Assembly: GCF_037126465.1 (NCBI RefSeq) | Contig: NC_088202.1 | Coordinates: forward strand, 122,898,123-122,962,122 | Source: Ornithodoros turicata | Taxonomy: Eukaryota; Arthropoda; Arachnida; Ixodida; Argasidae | Reading direction: 5' to 3' | Length of the DNA: 64,000 nucleotides | In this document: positions 46,561 through 58,035 of the stretch, piece after piece | How positions within the stretch are numbered: position 1 is the first letter of the stretch | Layout of the letters: the number at the start of each line of letters is the position of its first letter | Translations under genes and position numbers: made by a program | The notes under the pieces: generated by a model | Seen by the model: only the letters and a program-made list of their open reading frames with translations | Databases searched by the model: none | What the model was told of the DNA's origin: nothing

Positions 46561-48539
46561 CTTCATGGATGTTTTAGCCACTTATTGTCTTGGAAGTACG
46601 CTATAACGAGTCCCGTTTTCGGTATTCTATCCAGCCTTGAAGGTTTGCAAACGCCAACAAAGACTGGGTATCTTCATCCCTTCTTCTATCTGAGTATCTT
46701 CTAGCTAAGCAAATACCTACGTACGGAAGAAAAGCTGCGACCTAGTTTTTCGACTCTATTTTCGACTCTATCCTCGATTGAGACCTTAGCGATGCATTAT
46801 CTTTCCTGCACTATAAGGCTTGATCGCTAGAGTGTCTCGAGCAAAAAAAAAAAAAAAAAAAACTCAAAAAGGTGCAGCAACAGACACGCTTTTACGAGTT
46901 TTCCCAATCCGGAACCTCCTCACCACCATTCTGAGCGCCAGACTCTCCAACACAAGGATTTCCCGGGAGATTTTCGATCAATTTCGAGTTACCATAGTCC
47001 CTTTTGGTGGATGATAATAGATTTCTTTAGGTCGCTGGCGCGTGACTGCAATCGGCGCCGACGACAGCTTCTTTATCCCTTCAATGAACTCGGTAGAAAT
47101 AAGAAAAGAATGACTTTCGTCGCAGCCTCGATTGTTTATAGAGAGACCCGCGGAGCTGAAAATGAAGTGTACCGCGTAGTGGAGAAAGATACACCTGTAA
47201 GATTTTACTTCTCGGAACTCTCGGAGAAAAACAAGCCCTGCTGGAGATTGAAAGGTACGACAAGCCGCGACGGAGGATACACAATTGAGCACTACTTTTG
47301 TCGCCTCCAATTGACGATAACACAGAGTACTTCAGAAACGTTGTATAACTCTATTCGAACGTGGGCTATTGACATCAGTGTAGACTACGGGCCGGGGGCG
47401 GGGGAGAGCAGGGCTCGGCCGCCACCGCCCGGGCTCCTCTTAGAGACGTCACGTGCCTTTCCTTTCGCCACGTGTCTTGAGAAACTTGCTCAACATTCTT
47501 ATTCTACCCTCGTAGCATGTACCCAAACGTTTAAGAGATTCCGGAGTCGGCGCCCGCGTTGTCTCGCGACAGGCGAGGGAGAGTAGGATTCTTCGGCGCG
47601 CGCACGGCGCTCCTTCCTTCTACCTACGGATGAGAACATAACAGAACCTACTAGGGAAGGTATTGCTTCGCCGCTCGTCTGGTCTACTGGAGACACCCTG
47701 TGCTTGGCACGTCAATCTACGAGAAGGGACCGGCAGCCTGACATGCAGAATGAACAAATATGTCATCAAGAGACCACGGTTGTCAGCCGAAGCTATTCCA
47801 AACTCCCAGCCCGTCATGCCCACCGACCGGTGTTTTACCTAAGAACGGGCTCCACCTTGCAAGGAAAATCACCGGTAAATGACTGACACCGTTTAGTAAA
47901 AAAGCAGCGCGCTCCCGGCGCTTTGGAGCAGCTACTGAACGGGTCCAAAGCTTCACGGAATGAAGGATACTCGCCCAGCTCTATTTGCAGTATTGTCGTC
48001 TGCCAAGGTCAGCCAACATCTCGCCTTGCGCGGTCACGATGAGGACGAGGGCTACTCGAACCAACTGCTGTTTATGTTATACTAAGCCAATGTACCAGGT
48101 CTAGGGGCATGCCTAAAAAAACAAACAAAATAATAATAAAAAATAAAAAGGGGAAGAAAAGGAAATAAGTAGATTTCCTCGGTAGAATGCAGAACGAAAT
48201 ACTACAGTTCACTCTCTAATAAGAGATGCGCTGGATGCGGTGTTGTATGTGGTGATTGCTGACGAGAGTTCCGACATAGCACACAGGAACAGCTATTCAA
48301 CAGTTTTTTTTTTGTTTTTTTACCTTACTGAAATCTAAGGCAGTTAGTGTTCTGTGTGGTGGAGGAGCTGTCTGATATACTGTTCATTGAAGAAGCGTTC
48401 GTGCTTGTGTGGCATAGTTTGGTCACCCAGGACGCTTGAAGAGGAGGTGGACCTTTGAATCTCTGTGAATGGCAAGTCTGTGGTACTCTTTTCGTATACA
48501 CGCCCTAGCTATTACAAGGTGTTCGTTCGAAGTACGCTT

Positions 48540-48692
48540 CCCAGGCAGCACAACCTACTGAAAGTGGAGTGCAATAGGGGTGGACGGGTAGGTGAAAGGC
48601 CTTGAACACACTCGTGAAACTAAAAAACATTGATAAGAAACATACCGTCCACCCCTATTGCACTCGACTTTCCGTACATTGTGCTGCCTGGG
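48540..48692. mobile_element. Foldback MITE, CCCARGCAGCACAAT family, copy 2
   Basis: The 153-bp palindrome starts CCCAGGCAGCACAACCTACT and ends with the complementary AGTACATTGTGCTGCCTGGG form. Its inner block GCAATAGGGGTGGACGG is shared with copy 1 at 9150-9303. No ORF. Confidence 0.75.
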
Positions 48693-48755
48693 TTCTTGCG
48701 ATTTTGTTAGTTAGTTAGTAGTTTAGTTAGTCACCCACATGTCGGAGAGTAAACA

Positions 48756-49037
48756 ATGACACAGCTAGAGTGCATGGGCATTGCACAGATAGTTCCGAAG
48801 TCACATGTTCAACGATCTCCCTGGTCCGTTAAGCGACTTCTATGTGGTGGGATGCCATGTTGCGATACTCCGCCTACCCTCGAGCACATCTCTCGGATGG
48901 GTGTAAGAAGCAGCTCCTCATGTTGCCTCTGTAACCAAGAAGAAACGTTACGCCACATATTTTACGAATGCCGCGTCTCAAAATGTTTGTGCTCGCAAAC
49001 TGCTCGCTGTTTCTCGTTGCGGTGTTCGTTAGAGTGA
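48756..49037 (+). pseudogene. LINE C-terminal fragment with CCHC-type motif
   Basis: The frame ends SSSCCLCNQEETLRHIFYEC, the 'C.C....T..H.F..C' zinc-binding motif that closes many non-LTR ORF2 proteins. Upstream residues (LLCGGMPCCDTP.TLEHISRMG) fit the spacer before it. No RT or RNase H is left nearby, so this is an isolated scrap. Confidence 0.5.
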
Positions 49038-50079
49038 GGTGCCGTCCGTGTCGCGCCGCGATCGGCGACGTACCGACTCTGCGGCTTGGTTACGTTTTTA
49101 GGCTTTCACGTTTGTTTGACGGGCATGTAACAGGGCAGTGGTGAGTGGTTCGAGGTTCCTTTAGGTCCCGGCAGCAGTGGCCTCACTTCGCGGTGAGGTG
49201 CGAAACTTCCTGACCCGTGAGTTGCACCTGGACTCATCTGTCTTCTCAGTGACGTGGCTCGCTACAAACGTTTTCACCGTAAAAAAAATTCGTTAATATT
49301 TTTCACGCACCGCTGTATTCTCTTGCAGTGATCCCCATGCAGTGTTCAAATATCAAATAAAAGCTGGTCTTAGCTTTCCATTTAGAGTTTTATTTATTGG
49401 GTCACGACCTCTGTGTGTGTTAATAGCGTCTGTCCGCGATTTTACTACTGTACAGTTTTTCTTCACTGTTAATTGCACATTTCTGATAGTTTCACTGGTT
49501 TTCATTGTATGTAGCACTGTTCTTCACTGACTGTTTCATTGTATATACCACTGTTATTCACCGGATTCATTGTACATACCATAAGACCAAAGTAATCATG
49601 TATGGTCACAGCGTCCTTCGTCTGCTGCAATGCTATCGTATTTCGTACGCGTTTAGCAGTGCTCTAAAGAGTACAGTGAATTTTCATTCATTGGCTCTCG
49701 GGTCGATAGTAGTGCCCCTTTTGATTCACGTGCAACGCAATGAGCAATGGTTACGTGAACTTGTGAACCAAATGTGTACAGTTTTATATGTTCAATCAAT
49801 CTCGTGCGGAACATGCTTAATGAGAAGTCGAGGCTATCACACGTAAATGGATGACGCCTGTGGTAAGCTGTCGGGCAGCACCGCCAGTGAGAATCAACGT
49901 GGGACACCAATTATAGAACACCACCGCTTGCAGCCTTTTGTCGTAGCGCGGACTGAACCTTCTATACGGGAAGCACAAACAAACAGTGCAATATATTGAT
50001 TTTCTGCTCTATTTATGAATACTCTAAGAGGAGGTTTAAGCGTGTCTATTCCACCTGATATTTCTTTTTGGGAGCTACG

Positions 50080-51302
50080 TTCATCAGCCCATTTCTGGCA
50101 CGTGAACCGTCGATCGATGTCCTGCGGGACGGGGGCAACCCTCAGTGTTCTCGCACGGTACCTTACTCGGCACCCTCTCCACTACCTTCGCCACGTCGAC
50201 GAAGACTGCCCGGCCTCTGACTTCGGTCGTGCTCTCGTTCGCCTCAAGGGGTCCGTCCCTGCACAGTTCTCTCTGCCCTTGCACGCCCCTGCGATGTGGA
50301 CGCTTGCAAGACCCGAGATCTGTGCCACTATCCTCGGCCTTCAGAGGAAGAACGATGTGCCTGTGAGGCCGCCAGCTCGCGCTCGAGCATCTCAGTTCGG
50401 CCTATCCGCCTCTGAGCCGCGCCATCTATACTGATGGATCGGTAGCGAATGAGTCATCTGCAGCGGCCTACTACGTCTCGCAGGAAAGCCATGACCTCGC
50501 CCTCCGACTTCCCTACATAGTGTCCTCCACGGATGCGGAGCTGCTCGGACTGCTTACCGCTCTGCGGTATATCGCTGAATCTGTGCCTGATGCGTGGGTC
50601 GTCCTCACAGACAGCAAGGCGTCTTTGGCGCTCCTGTCCACATACCACCCGAGTGTCGTGAGTGATCTGCGTACCATGGTACTTCAGGAGTACGCCCAAC
50701 TCTCCTCGGTCGGCCACCGTATCTGCCTTCAGTGGGTACCCGGGCATACAGGGCTACACGGAAACACGTGTGCTGACGCGGCTGCGAGATGCGCCGCGCT
50801 TGATGCCGCCACGCCGGTGGCCCTACTACCGCTCCCGGTGTCTGCGTGTCGCCTGCTTATACGGCGTCTCTGCGGCGACGGCACCCGCCAATTTGTTGTA
50901 GACGCTATCCGACCTAATGCGTTCCTGCAGTCCATCGACCCCTCAGTGGAGTTTGTCATCGGCTACCGCTGTACCCGCGAGGAGGAGACCCTCCTACATC
51001 GTCTCTGGCTGAACGTTGCCCTCACCCGTTCACTCCTGTTCAAAATGGGCCGCGTGTCATCTCCCACTTGCCCCTGCTGCGCTGTAGAAGACGATATCTC
51101 TCATCAGCTCCTCCACTGTCAGCGTCACCACCATCATCGGGCCGTGCTCTGGCAACATCTCTCAGAGCTTGGGTGCACGAACGAATGGACAGACGTTTCT
51201 CTCGCAACACTCCTTGGCCCTGTGCAGCGAGCTAACCAGTGGAGAGTCACAAAAGCGGTGCTCCCCTTTCTGCGTGACACGGGTCTCCTGGGCTCCCTGT
51301 GA
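50080..51302 (+). pseudogene. LINE ORF2 C-terminal half with complete RNase H
   Basis: The thumb-like segment LARYLTRHPLHYLRHV is followed, after a frameshift near 50345-50405, by RNase H: AIYTDGSVANES, SSTDAELLGLLTAL, VVLTDSKASLALL and VPGHTGLHGNTCADAAA give all acidic positions and the late His. Then come CPCCAVEDDISHQLLHC (CCHC motif) and the end LATLLGPVQRANQWRVTKAV...LLGSL-stop at 51302. This is the ORF2 tail of an I/R1-like LINE. Its last ~300 codons are intact; the RT is missing, so it is 5'-truncated and inactive. Confidence 0.85.
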
Positions 51303-51720
51303 GCCCTGTGTTTCTCTCTCGACCCAGTGGGCAGTCACAACAGCGCTCCTCCGCCTTCTCCACGCTTGTCAACGTCTTGTGATTGTGTGACTGTGTGTGT
51401 GACTTTTCAGTTTTAGTTTTGTGTTCTTCCTTTCCTTCCCTTATCTCCTTTGTTTTTAACTTTTATTTCTATTTTCCTTTCCTTTTCTTCTTTTCCTTTT
51501 TCTTTTCTTTCCCTTTCTGTTCTTCTTTCCCTTTCCTTTTTCTTTTCTTTTCTTCTTTTCCTTCCCTTTTCCTTTCTTAGTTTTCTTTTCTTTCAATTTT
51601 GTTTTCGTCCCCTTTTCTTTCCTTCTTCCCTTCTTTTCCTTTTTTTGTGTTTGGAATAGCAAGCCGACCATCGTCTGGCTGACCTTTCCTTTCTTTTTCT
51701 TAATAAACATATCCCTCCTA
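51303..51720 (+). mobile_element. LINE 3' UTR with long pyrimidine tract
   Basis: It follows the ORF2 stop: about 200 bp of TTTCC/TTTTCTT-rich DNA (51420-51640), then GGAATAGCAAGCCGACCATC, GTCTGGCTGACC and TTAATAAACATATCCC. AATAAA is the likely poly(A) signal. ORFs here are low-complexity artefacts. Confidence 0.75.
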
Positions 51721-51779
51721 TTTCTGCTCAGTTTTCTTCGACTCTCAGGACTCGTGAACTGCATGTGACGTTGTTATAG

Positions 51780-51940
51780 TGTCTATTTTCTTCTTTTTCT
51801 TTCCTTTCTTTTCTTCTTTTCCCATTCAGTTTTTTTTCTTTTCCTCTCGTTTCCTTTTTTTGGAATAGCAAGACGGCTATTTGCCTGGCTAACCTTTCCT
51901 TTCTTTTTCTTAATAAACATATGCCCCCCCCCCCCCCCTG
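51780..51940 (+). mobile_element. Second LINE 3' end of the same family
   Basis: A pyrimidine run leads to GGAATAGCAAGACGGCTATT, GCCTGGCTAACC and TTAATAAACATATG with a C14 run. It is only about 140 bp after the previous tail and in the same orientation, so it is a separate truncated insertion or a tail duplication. Confidence 0.65.
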
Positions 51941-53012
51941 CTCCATCTATGGTGCGTCACGCGACATCTTAAGAAAAGTCGACCAATAATCAAATCCAGC
52001 CCTTCAGAAAGATGTTTCACATTTCAGTCTGTTAGAGCTCATCGCGGTAGGACAGTATACGCTAATTGAAAAACAGGAAGTTTGTCATTCTATAGCAGTA
52101 CGAGAACAGTCTTTGTTGAAAATATCGGCTCCTGACCGGACGGTTCATCCTTAGCATATTGCCACCGGACAACTGCACGTTGCTCGAAGGCAAGCCTTTT
52201 TCTCACAGCGAAATCCAGACTCCTTTCCTACTTCTTTTTTTATTCCGACGCTATAAATTCAGTCTGGTTGTTGGAAACATTTCCCGGAATCTGGGGAGTT
52301 ACGAACAAAGGACAAACACAAAAGGGCTTTGTTGTCAACTTCCCAGACTCGGGTAAATGTTAGCAACAACTAGCCTTCACTAGCTAGCTTGCAGTTTGTT
52401 TCTTTGTTCCACATACTCAGTCTCGTAGAGTTGTTTGGGGAAGAATAGGATGCGTCAACTGTAAAACGAGAAATTTGTCATGCTATAGCAGCGCAAGAAC
52501 AGTCTTTGTTGGAAGAAGCAGCTCTTGACCGGCGGGTTCATTCTTGACATACTTTCACCAGATCGCTGCATGTGGTTAGGAGGCAAGTCTTATCTGGGGG
52601 CGGATTCCAGATTATATATCTGTTTCTTTTTTTTTTTTTTTTGTAATAAATGAAATCGCGCTGTCTGACCCAGGTGGCTAGCCTTAAATGCATACATCCT
52701 ACCCTAATGCACAGCACCGGCGCTGGTGAATCTATTCATGACCCAGGGTGACCGAGAACTACAGCATCGGCTGAGAAATTGTATTCCCGGGATTGGAGTT
52801 TACGAGTGAATCCCCTGAGGAAGGATACTTATAATTCCTGTTCATTCAAATTAGCCTGAAGCCTAACCACTCCTGCTACATGTATAACACGAGTGGTGAA
52901 AAATGTTTGTTGAGGTATGACTCCGGACATACAGAGCTGGTAAAAAGAGGTGCCGCAAAATCTTGCTTGATTCAAGCCATTACAAAATACTGCCACTATA
53001 AGATTGAACATG

Positions 53013-53220
53013 TAGCAGCACTAGTGCCATCGGATGATGGCAGCTCTGTTTGAACGTGAGCGCGCTGAGCGCGATTAAACCAGTCGTTCTCCACCAGTCA
53101 CGGGGTACGGTTGTCAGTCCTTTCCTACGCCACATTTGGTGACCCGAACGTGACCAGGCTCTGTTTGTAGCAGCACTAGTGCCATCATCCGATGGCACTA
53201 GTGCTGCTGCAGACAGAGCC
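53013..53220 (+). mobile_element. LTR remnant with primer-binding site and hairpin
   Basis: TTTGGTGACCCGAACGTGA (53135-53153) is a gypsy-type primer-binding site preceded by a plausible LTR end (...CCTACGCCACA). Immediately after it lies a near-perfect hairpin, GCAGCACTAGTGCCATC / ATCC / GATGGCACTAGTGCTGC, at 53170-53207, with outer arms GGCTCTGT and ACAGAGCC. A third copy of GCAGCACTAGTGCCATC lies at 53015-53031 within the LTR-like part. No gag or pol follows. Confidence 0.55.
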
Positions 53221-54524
53221 TTCACAAACAAATAGCAAAGCTCAGAGCAACCAGGTGTACCCCGCCCAACTAAAGGAAGTCACAATTTGCGGTATCAAGC
53301 ATGAGCGGAACTTTGTCGACTTTGTCCTGTGTGGACAAGAAGTGGTCTACAAAATCCCCGTACATTGTAAGGAACTGTGCGTAGTATAAACAGGCAGGTG
53401 CATGAACAACCGCCTGAACAACCTTTGCACCCAGCTGACTGTTCTTTGAATCAATCATCCCATTATAAGATGTGTATATACCTGCAATGCTCGAATCGAG
53501 GCAACCCATGTGATAGCCGAAAAAAAGCACAGAACGAGAGCGTGACAATAGAGAAGTACATGATGATACAGCTAAAAGATTCTGATTTTGTGAGTGAACC
53601 TTCGATAACTCTCACAAAGAAGGAAGTACAGTTCTTGCGACAGGAACTACAAGTGCGCGCACTCGTCTGAGAACCACTTTAACTCTAACACTGTATAAAT
53701 AATTTGTTCGTCCACATTGCATTAAACAGTGGTAGTGCTGCGCTTTTTCTATCCTTGCTTTATGTCTTTTTCCGTCCATTTTTCTTCCGTGTCTTTTGGG
53801 CGTTGGAGGCCTACGTACGTATTTGTGTCGTTCATGTTTGTAGCCTGCCTCGGCGTTACGCTAATTACTCACTAACGTCCTACGTCTACGGATTAACGTC
53901 CTGCTAATTACGTTAGCACGAAAATTCCTTCAACAGTACTAAATAACTCCTCGTCTTCTCCCTCCGACATAATGATGATGATGACAATGATGACAGAGAA
54001 AAATATCGAGATGTAGGCTACATTTATTAGTGGAGAAATACTCCAGAGCGATTACTGATTACCGTTGTAAGTTTTCAAGCTGAGAAGCCAAGACAAACAA
54101 TTCCTTCAAACGGGATGTTAAGATGTTCACAGATCACGAGGGAAGTGCACAAAGTGCCGGTAATGTCTTGCTAAACGGTAATCGGAAATGCACCCCTCAA
54201 ACGCTGTACAGTTATCACTCCCGGTACATCACAGAGCGTTTTCTCCACCATTCCCTCGCATTCGTACGTTTGTTTTATCACCAGCTCTCCTCGCCGACTG
54301 CACAGTGGACTTTACAACAGCGTCATCCGCTGATGATGCGCCGATAACTTTACAGTTGGCACTTGCTTTTCACATTGAGTCAGAAGCATACGCGCCTTGT
54401 CCAGAGACACACATGTGTACAAACAGGGCACAAAAACTCAAAGACGGAGCCTTACGAGATGTGTATAATATTGCACGGAGAGTAGGTGCAGCACTTATTA
54501 GCGTGGCATTCATCAGGTACTCAC

Positions 54525-54660
54525 CGTCAGTGCACTTTGAACCATCGAATCCGCAAAGTGGCACATCGGAGGGAGGCGATGTCCTTCCTCCTGCCCAGTG
54601 GATTGTCATATTGGGTACATCGACGAATTCGTGACGCACTCCAAAGAAATTCGCCACTAC
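54525..54660 (-). CDS. Receptor guanylate cyclase, exon 2 of those visible (ectodomain end)
   Basis: The exon has 45 codons plus 1 nt: VVANFFGVRHEFVDV, PNMTIHWAGG, RTSPPSDVPLCGFDGSKCTD. 'IHW.GG..PP.DVP.CGFDGS.C' is the juxtamembrane signature of NPR/Gyc32E receptors, with the Cys pair that forms a disulfide in relatives. NMT is a possible N-glycosylation site. The acceptor is TTGCTTCGCAG and the donor GTGAGT. It joins in phase 0 to ETGHFH upstream and in phase 1 to the transmembrane exon. Confidence 0.95.
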
Positions 54661-56004
54661 CTGCGAAGCAATTACAACGTAAGAGTGCGTGACATGAAAG
54701 ATGATGACCTATTCGAATGCCTGACGTGTCTTAGGCCCTTGCTGGTAATTAGGACTTCTAATGTAAATCGATTAGGTTTGATGTACATAGGGTTGCAACC
54801 TATGCGGACTTCTCTGGACAGTTCGGAAATTCAGGGCCTGCATTCGGTGTCCGGATGAAGGTGTAATCCTGATATAAAATGTTGGGAAAGTGTCAAAGTC
54901 GGTGTAAAAACCTCACGACTTGAGGTTTTCGTTTGCCGCATCGTCCACTTCGTTACGCTTGCTACCGCACTGTAACCAAGTCCGAAGTTGCAAAACGAAT
55001 ACATTATCTATTTCCCAATAACGTGCGATGTCGTATGAGTTCATACTACTTCGTGACGAGCATCTCATGACGCTGTTTGCAGCGCAACGTACATTGCAGC
55101 GAAATGGAGAGCGCGAGAATCATCATCCCTCCCTCCACCCTACCCGGTGTTCGGTATTTGCCGACGGAAATGGCGGCAACCCTAACCCTATGTACATACT
55201 CCACATACTCCGTGGAACGGATAACTCTGCCTGTTCCATCAGTGTATTCGTATAAACATGTCCAGTTTACTTTAGGACAATCGCACAAGTCTCGAAACTT
55301 CATGACCGAAACACAGGCAAGTTCTTCTCAGTCGGAAACCCCACTTTTGTTATGGAAAAACGAGCTGCAATAAATTGGCTTAGTTTTTGCTACCGGGCGG
55401 CAACGCCTCTCCCTCTGAACATTACTCGCTGTTCGATCACGACGTGAGAATTTCTGGTAACCTCTTCCCATGAATATTCCGTTATCAGAACTGCTATTAA
55501 ACTGGAGCTACTAAAACTCGCTATTAGAGAGTTTTTACAACCAATCTTTTTTTTTCTTTTTTACAAATCAAATCAAATCAATAATTAACCTTCGCTCAGA
55601 AGTATCGCGAACAGCCTTGCAGGTGCTCGCTCAGAGCATTACATTCCGATTCCTCAGTCGAATTCCTCTTCCCTTATTCAATAAAATTGTGGTGCAAGTT
55701 ATTTCTACTGCATTTCTACTTTACATTACTTACTACTTTATTGCTGGCAGTATTGTTCTTGGAAAGGATTTTCGTAAATCCTCAGTGTTGGCTACTGACA
55801 CCAATCTGATATGGCGGCGACACATTTCGCTCGCAGGCTTATGTATGAAGCACAATTTCTCATATACTCTAATTAATGCGTGAATCAGACGCCGCATTCA
55901 AATATATTGGTGACTCCAGATCAGAGACTTCTGTTCGATTTACCATCACCAGATCGTTGGTTTTATTTTCCTGGCCATTTAATATACCGGGTGCTTACTT
56001 TTAT

Positions 56005-56553
56005 CATAGATCGAGATGTTACCCGTCTAAAGGAACTCGTTACGAGTTAAGTTACCGTGTGAAAAATGTAACTAAGTTAATAACGAAGTTCTTCAACCTG
56101 AAATGTAACTCGCCGTTACGGAGTTACTTAAAAAAAGAACGAGTTACTTCCAAGTTACTTCGGACACAAAATAGCAGTACACAGGTGCAGCAGTCGAGTT
56201 AGACCTTGAGTTGCCTGCGGAGGAGTGCAACACACTTAGATCGTTTTCGTTTATGTCCAGCAATTCGAACGCTTTGCATCTTACTCCCTGTAGGCGCACA
56301 ATGGTTCAGCTTCATTTCAATGGCAGCGGTCCTTACTTCCTGAATAGAATATTGTCATTGATTGAATATCACGTTTTATGGCATCAAATGCCATCAAATG
56401 CCTGGAGAGAAAGCAAGAAAATATATGGACATTACTGAAAAGCGAATTAAAAGTAACTGTAATTAAAAGTAAAATTTAAGTAAAGTAATTAAAAGTTCCA
56501 AGTTACAAAAAAGAAGGAACTTAGTTACAGTAACGAGGTACCTCGAACTCTGA
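56005..56553 (+). repeat. Dispersed ~550-bp repeat, copy B
   Basis: It matches copy A (3105-3662 plus 4560-4596) in order and orientation. Unlike A it is uninterrupted: TTAGTTACAGTAACGAGG follows directly, which shows what A looked like before its insertion. AAGTTAC/GTTACTT motifs are abundant at both ends. It lies in the intron between 58036 and 54660. Confidence 0.7.
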
Positions 56554-56709
56554 TTTTTATCCGTTACAGGTTACATATATATATAAAGCTGTGAGAACAG
56601 CATAGATGTCGTTTCTGCAGGTGCGTTGTATGGCCAGGGGGAAGTCCTATCAAAGGGAGTATGTAACTACAAGGCGAGCAATTGCTTCAAATTCAATAAA
56701 TAACTTTTC

Positions 56710-57126
56710 AATTAGGGAATTGCGGGCAAAAGCTAAATAGCGGAATGGGAGACAACCCTCGTTGAAAGCCATTCTATCTTTTAAAAATTCCGAATCCAGC
56801 GCGTGCCGTGAAATATCCAAATGAGCCAAACCAAACCAGCGCCCCCCAGAAGCGCATCACCTTCGTCAAAGGAGGCTTATGTGGGCCGGAAAGTGGTTAA
56901 TCTTGCCAGCAGACCTACTGCAGTCAGCTCTGTCACTTCAAAATACGTGGCCCTCTGATGTGGAAGGAGCGCAGTGCTCCCCGGTCGCAGCGACTTCGAT
57001 TTCGGCTCATTTGCATATCAAAATTCGCCTATGGGTATTTCAACGCGCGCTTTCAGGGTTTTTAAACATGGAATAGCTTTCAACGAGGACCATCTCCCAT
57101 TCTGCTATCTCGTCTCCGCCCGCATA
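56710..57126. repeat. Foldback element (~415 bp)
   Basis: The left arm TGCGGGC..AA..TAGCGGAATGGGAG, CCTCGTTGAAAGCCATTC pairs with the right arm read inward, TGCGGGCGGAGACGAGATAG, CAGAATGGGAG, CCTCGTTGAAAGCTATTCC. Arms are about 110 bp with an unpaired centre. No ORF with family resemblance. Confidence 0.65.
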
Positions 57127-57684
57127 TCCCTGGTTCAAAAGTCGATCGATGAATTTTAGGTAATTGGTCACCTTGTAGTTGCGTACTTTCTCCGATATTC
57201 TTCCGCATTTCTTCCACATGGCTTTATAACTGAACTGAACGATCGATATCTATGCTGATCTCGCAACTCTTTTATAACAAATCTGTAACGCATAAAAATG
57301 AACAGCCTCTATAACTTGTCTTCTGGCAAAAAGTACCTTTCGCAAATAGCATTTTGAGAAATATTCAGACGCTTTCAAGGTTTGTGTAGGCTCTTCCCTA
57401 GCATTCAGGATAGTTATGAAAGAAATGTAATCCGTTTCCATTCCTGGAGGGAGGAATATGAGAAATCCAGGAGGATTGCAAGGCTGTCGAGGAAAGTGGC
57501 GCACAGGCGAGTTGCTCTTTACTGCATGTGTACTAAGGCCGTATCGGGTGTCACTTCATTGCTTTATTCGTGATTATGAGTTCGGGTAAGGTTTTTTACG
57601 CAGGTTTATAAAGTGTCCGTCGGCAATGAAGTAACTTTTGCGCCACTGTACACGGTGTACGTATTTTTGCTTACTAACACTGTA

Positions 57685-57920
57685 CACTCTACAAACAGAA
57701 CTTCACGCTCTACACCAACCACTGCCACGAATTATAGGGCTATTGCTTCTGATTTGAGGGAAGACGGTGGCGCACGCCTTATTGTGTCAATTTTGATACA
57801 TGATCATTACACAAAAAGGCGTACGCCCTCTCTCTTGTCCAATCAGAAGCGATAACCCATTCATTCGTGGCAATGCTTGGCGCACAGCCTGCTATGCGCT
57901 GAAGCTCTATTTTTAGAGTG
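57685..57920. mobile_element. Foldback MITE, TACACTCT family, copy 2
   Basis: It is flanked by TA (57683-57684 and 57921-57922). The left terminus CACTCTACAAACAGAACTTC pairs with the right, read inward CACTCTAAAAATAGAGCTTC. The centre again holds GGCGTACGCC and ATTGTGTCA/TACACAAAAA blocks as in the copy at 14915-15164. It is more diverged than copy 1. Confidence 0.75.
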
Positions 57921-58035
57921 TATGAAGGACCATTATCCTTTGCATATTTGAAAACCAATATTCTAACTACTTTACTATACAGCCATGTGTCATGATTTCT
58001 AATAACTGTACAGGGACATTTCAGTCCTCACTTAC

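Larger units (their letters stand above)
44396..54524 (-). other. Intron of the guanylate cyclase gene (about 10.1 kb)
   Basis: It lies between the ectodomain Cys-pair exon and the transmembrane exon. It holds a hairpin, the ATCCGGGCCC repeat copy at 46282, a foldback MITE at 48540, LINE pieces at 48756 and 50015-51925, and an LTR remnant at 53013. I see nothing recognisable in 44767-46281, 46561-48539, 49038-50014, 51941-53012 and 53221-54524. Homopolymer runs occur at 45054-45071 (18 G) and 51926-51939 (C). Confidence 0.8.

Noticed and set aside
47011..47586. 191-codon plus-strand ORF
   Set aside because: No recognisable domain; low-complexity GC-rich middle (about 47390-47440), no sign of exon structure, and a competing long ORF on the other strand. 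Not reported as a gene.
51420..51760. Lys-rich and Phe/Ser-rich ORFs on both strands
   Set aside because: They are translations of the pyrimidine tract in the LINE 3' UTR.
54188..54634. 148-codon plus-strand ORF
   Set aside because: It overlaps the antisense of receptor exon 54525-54660; it is a shadow of that exon plus intron.
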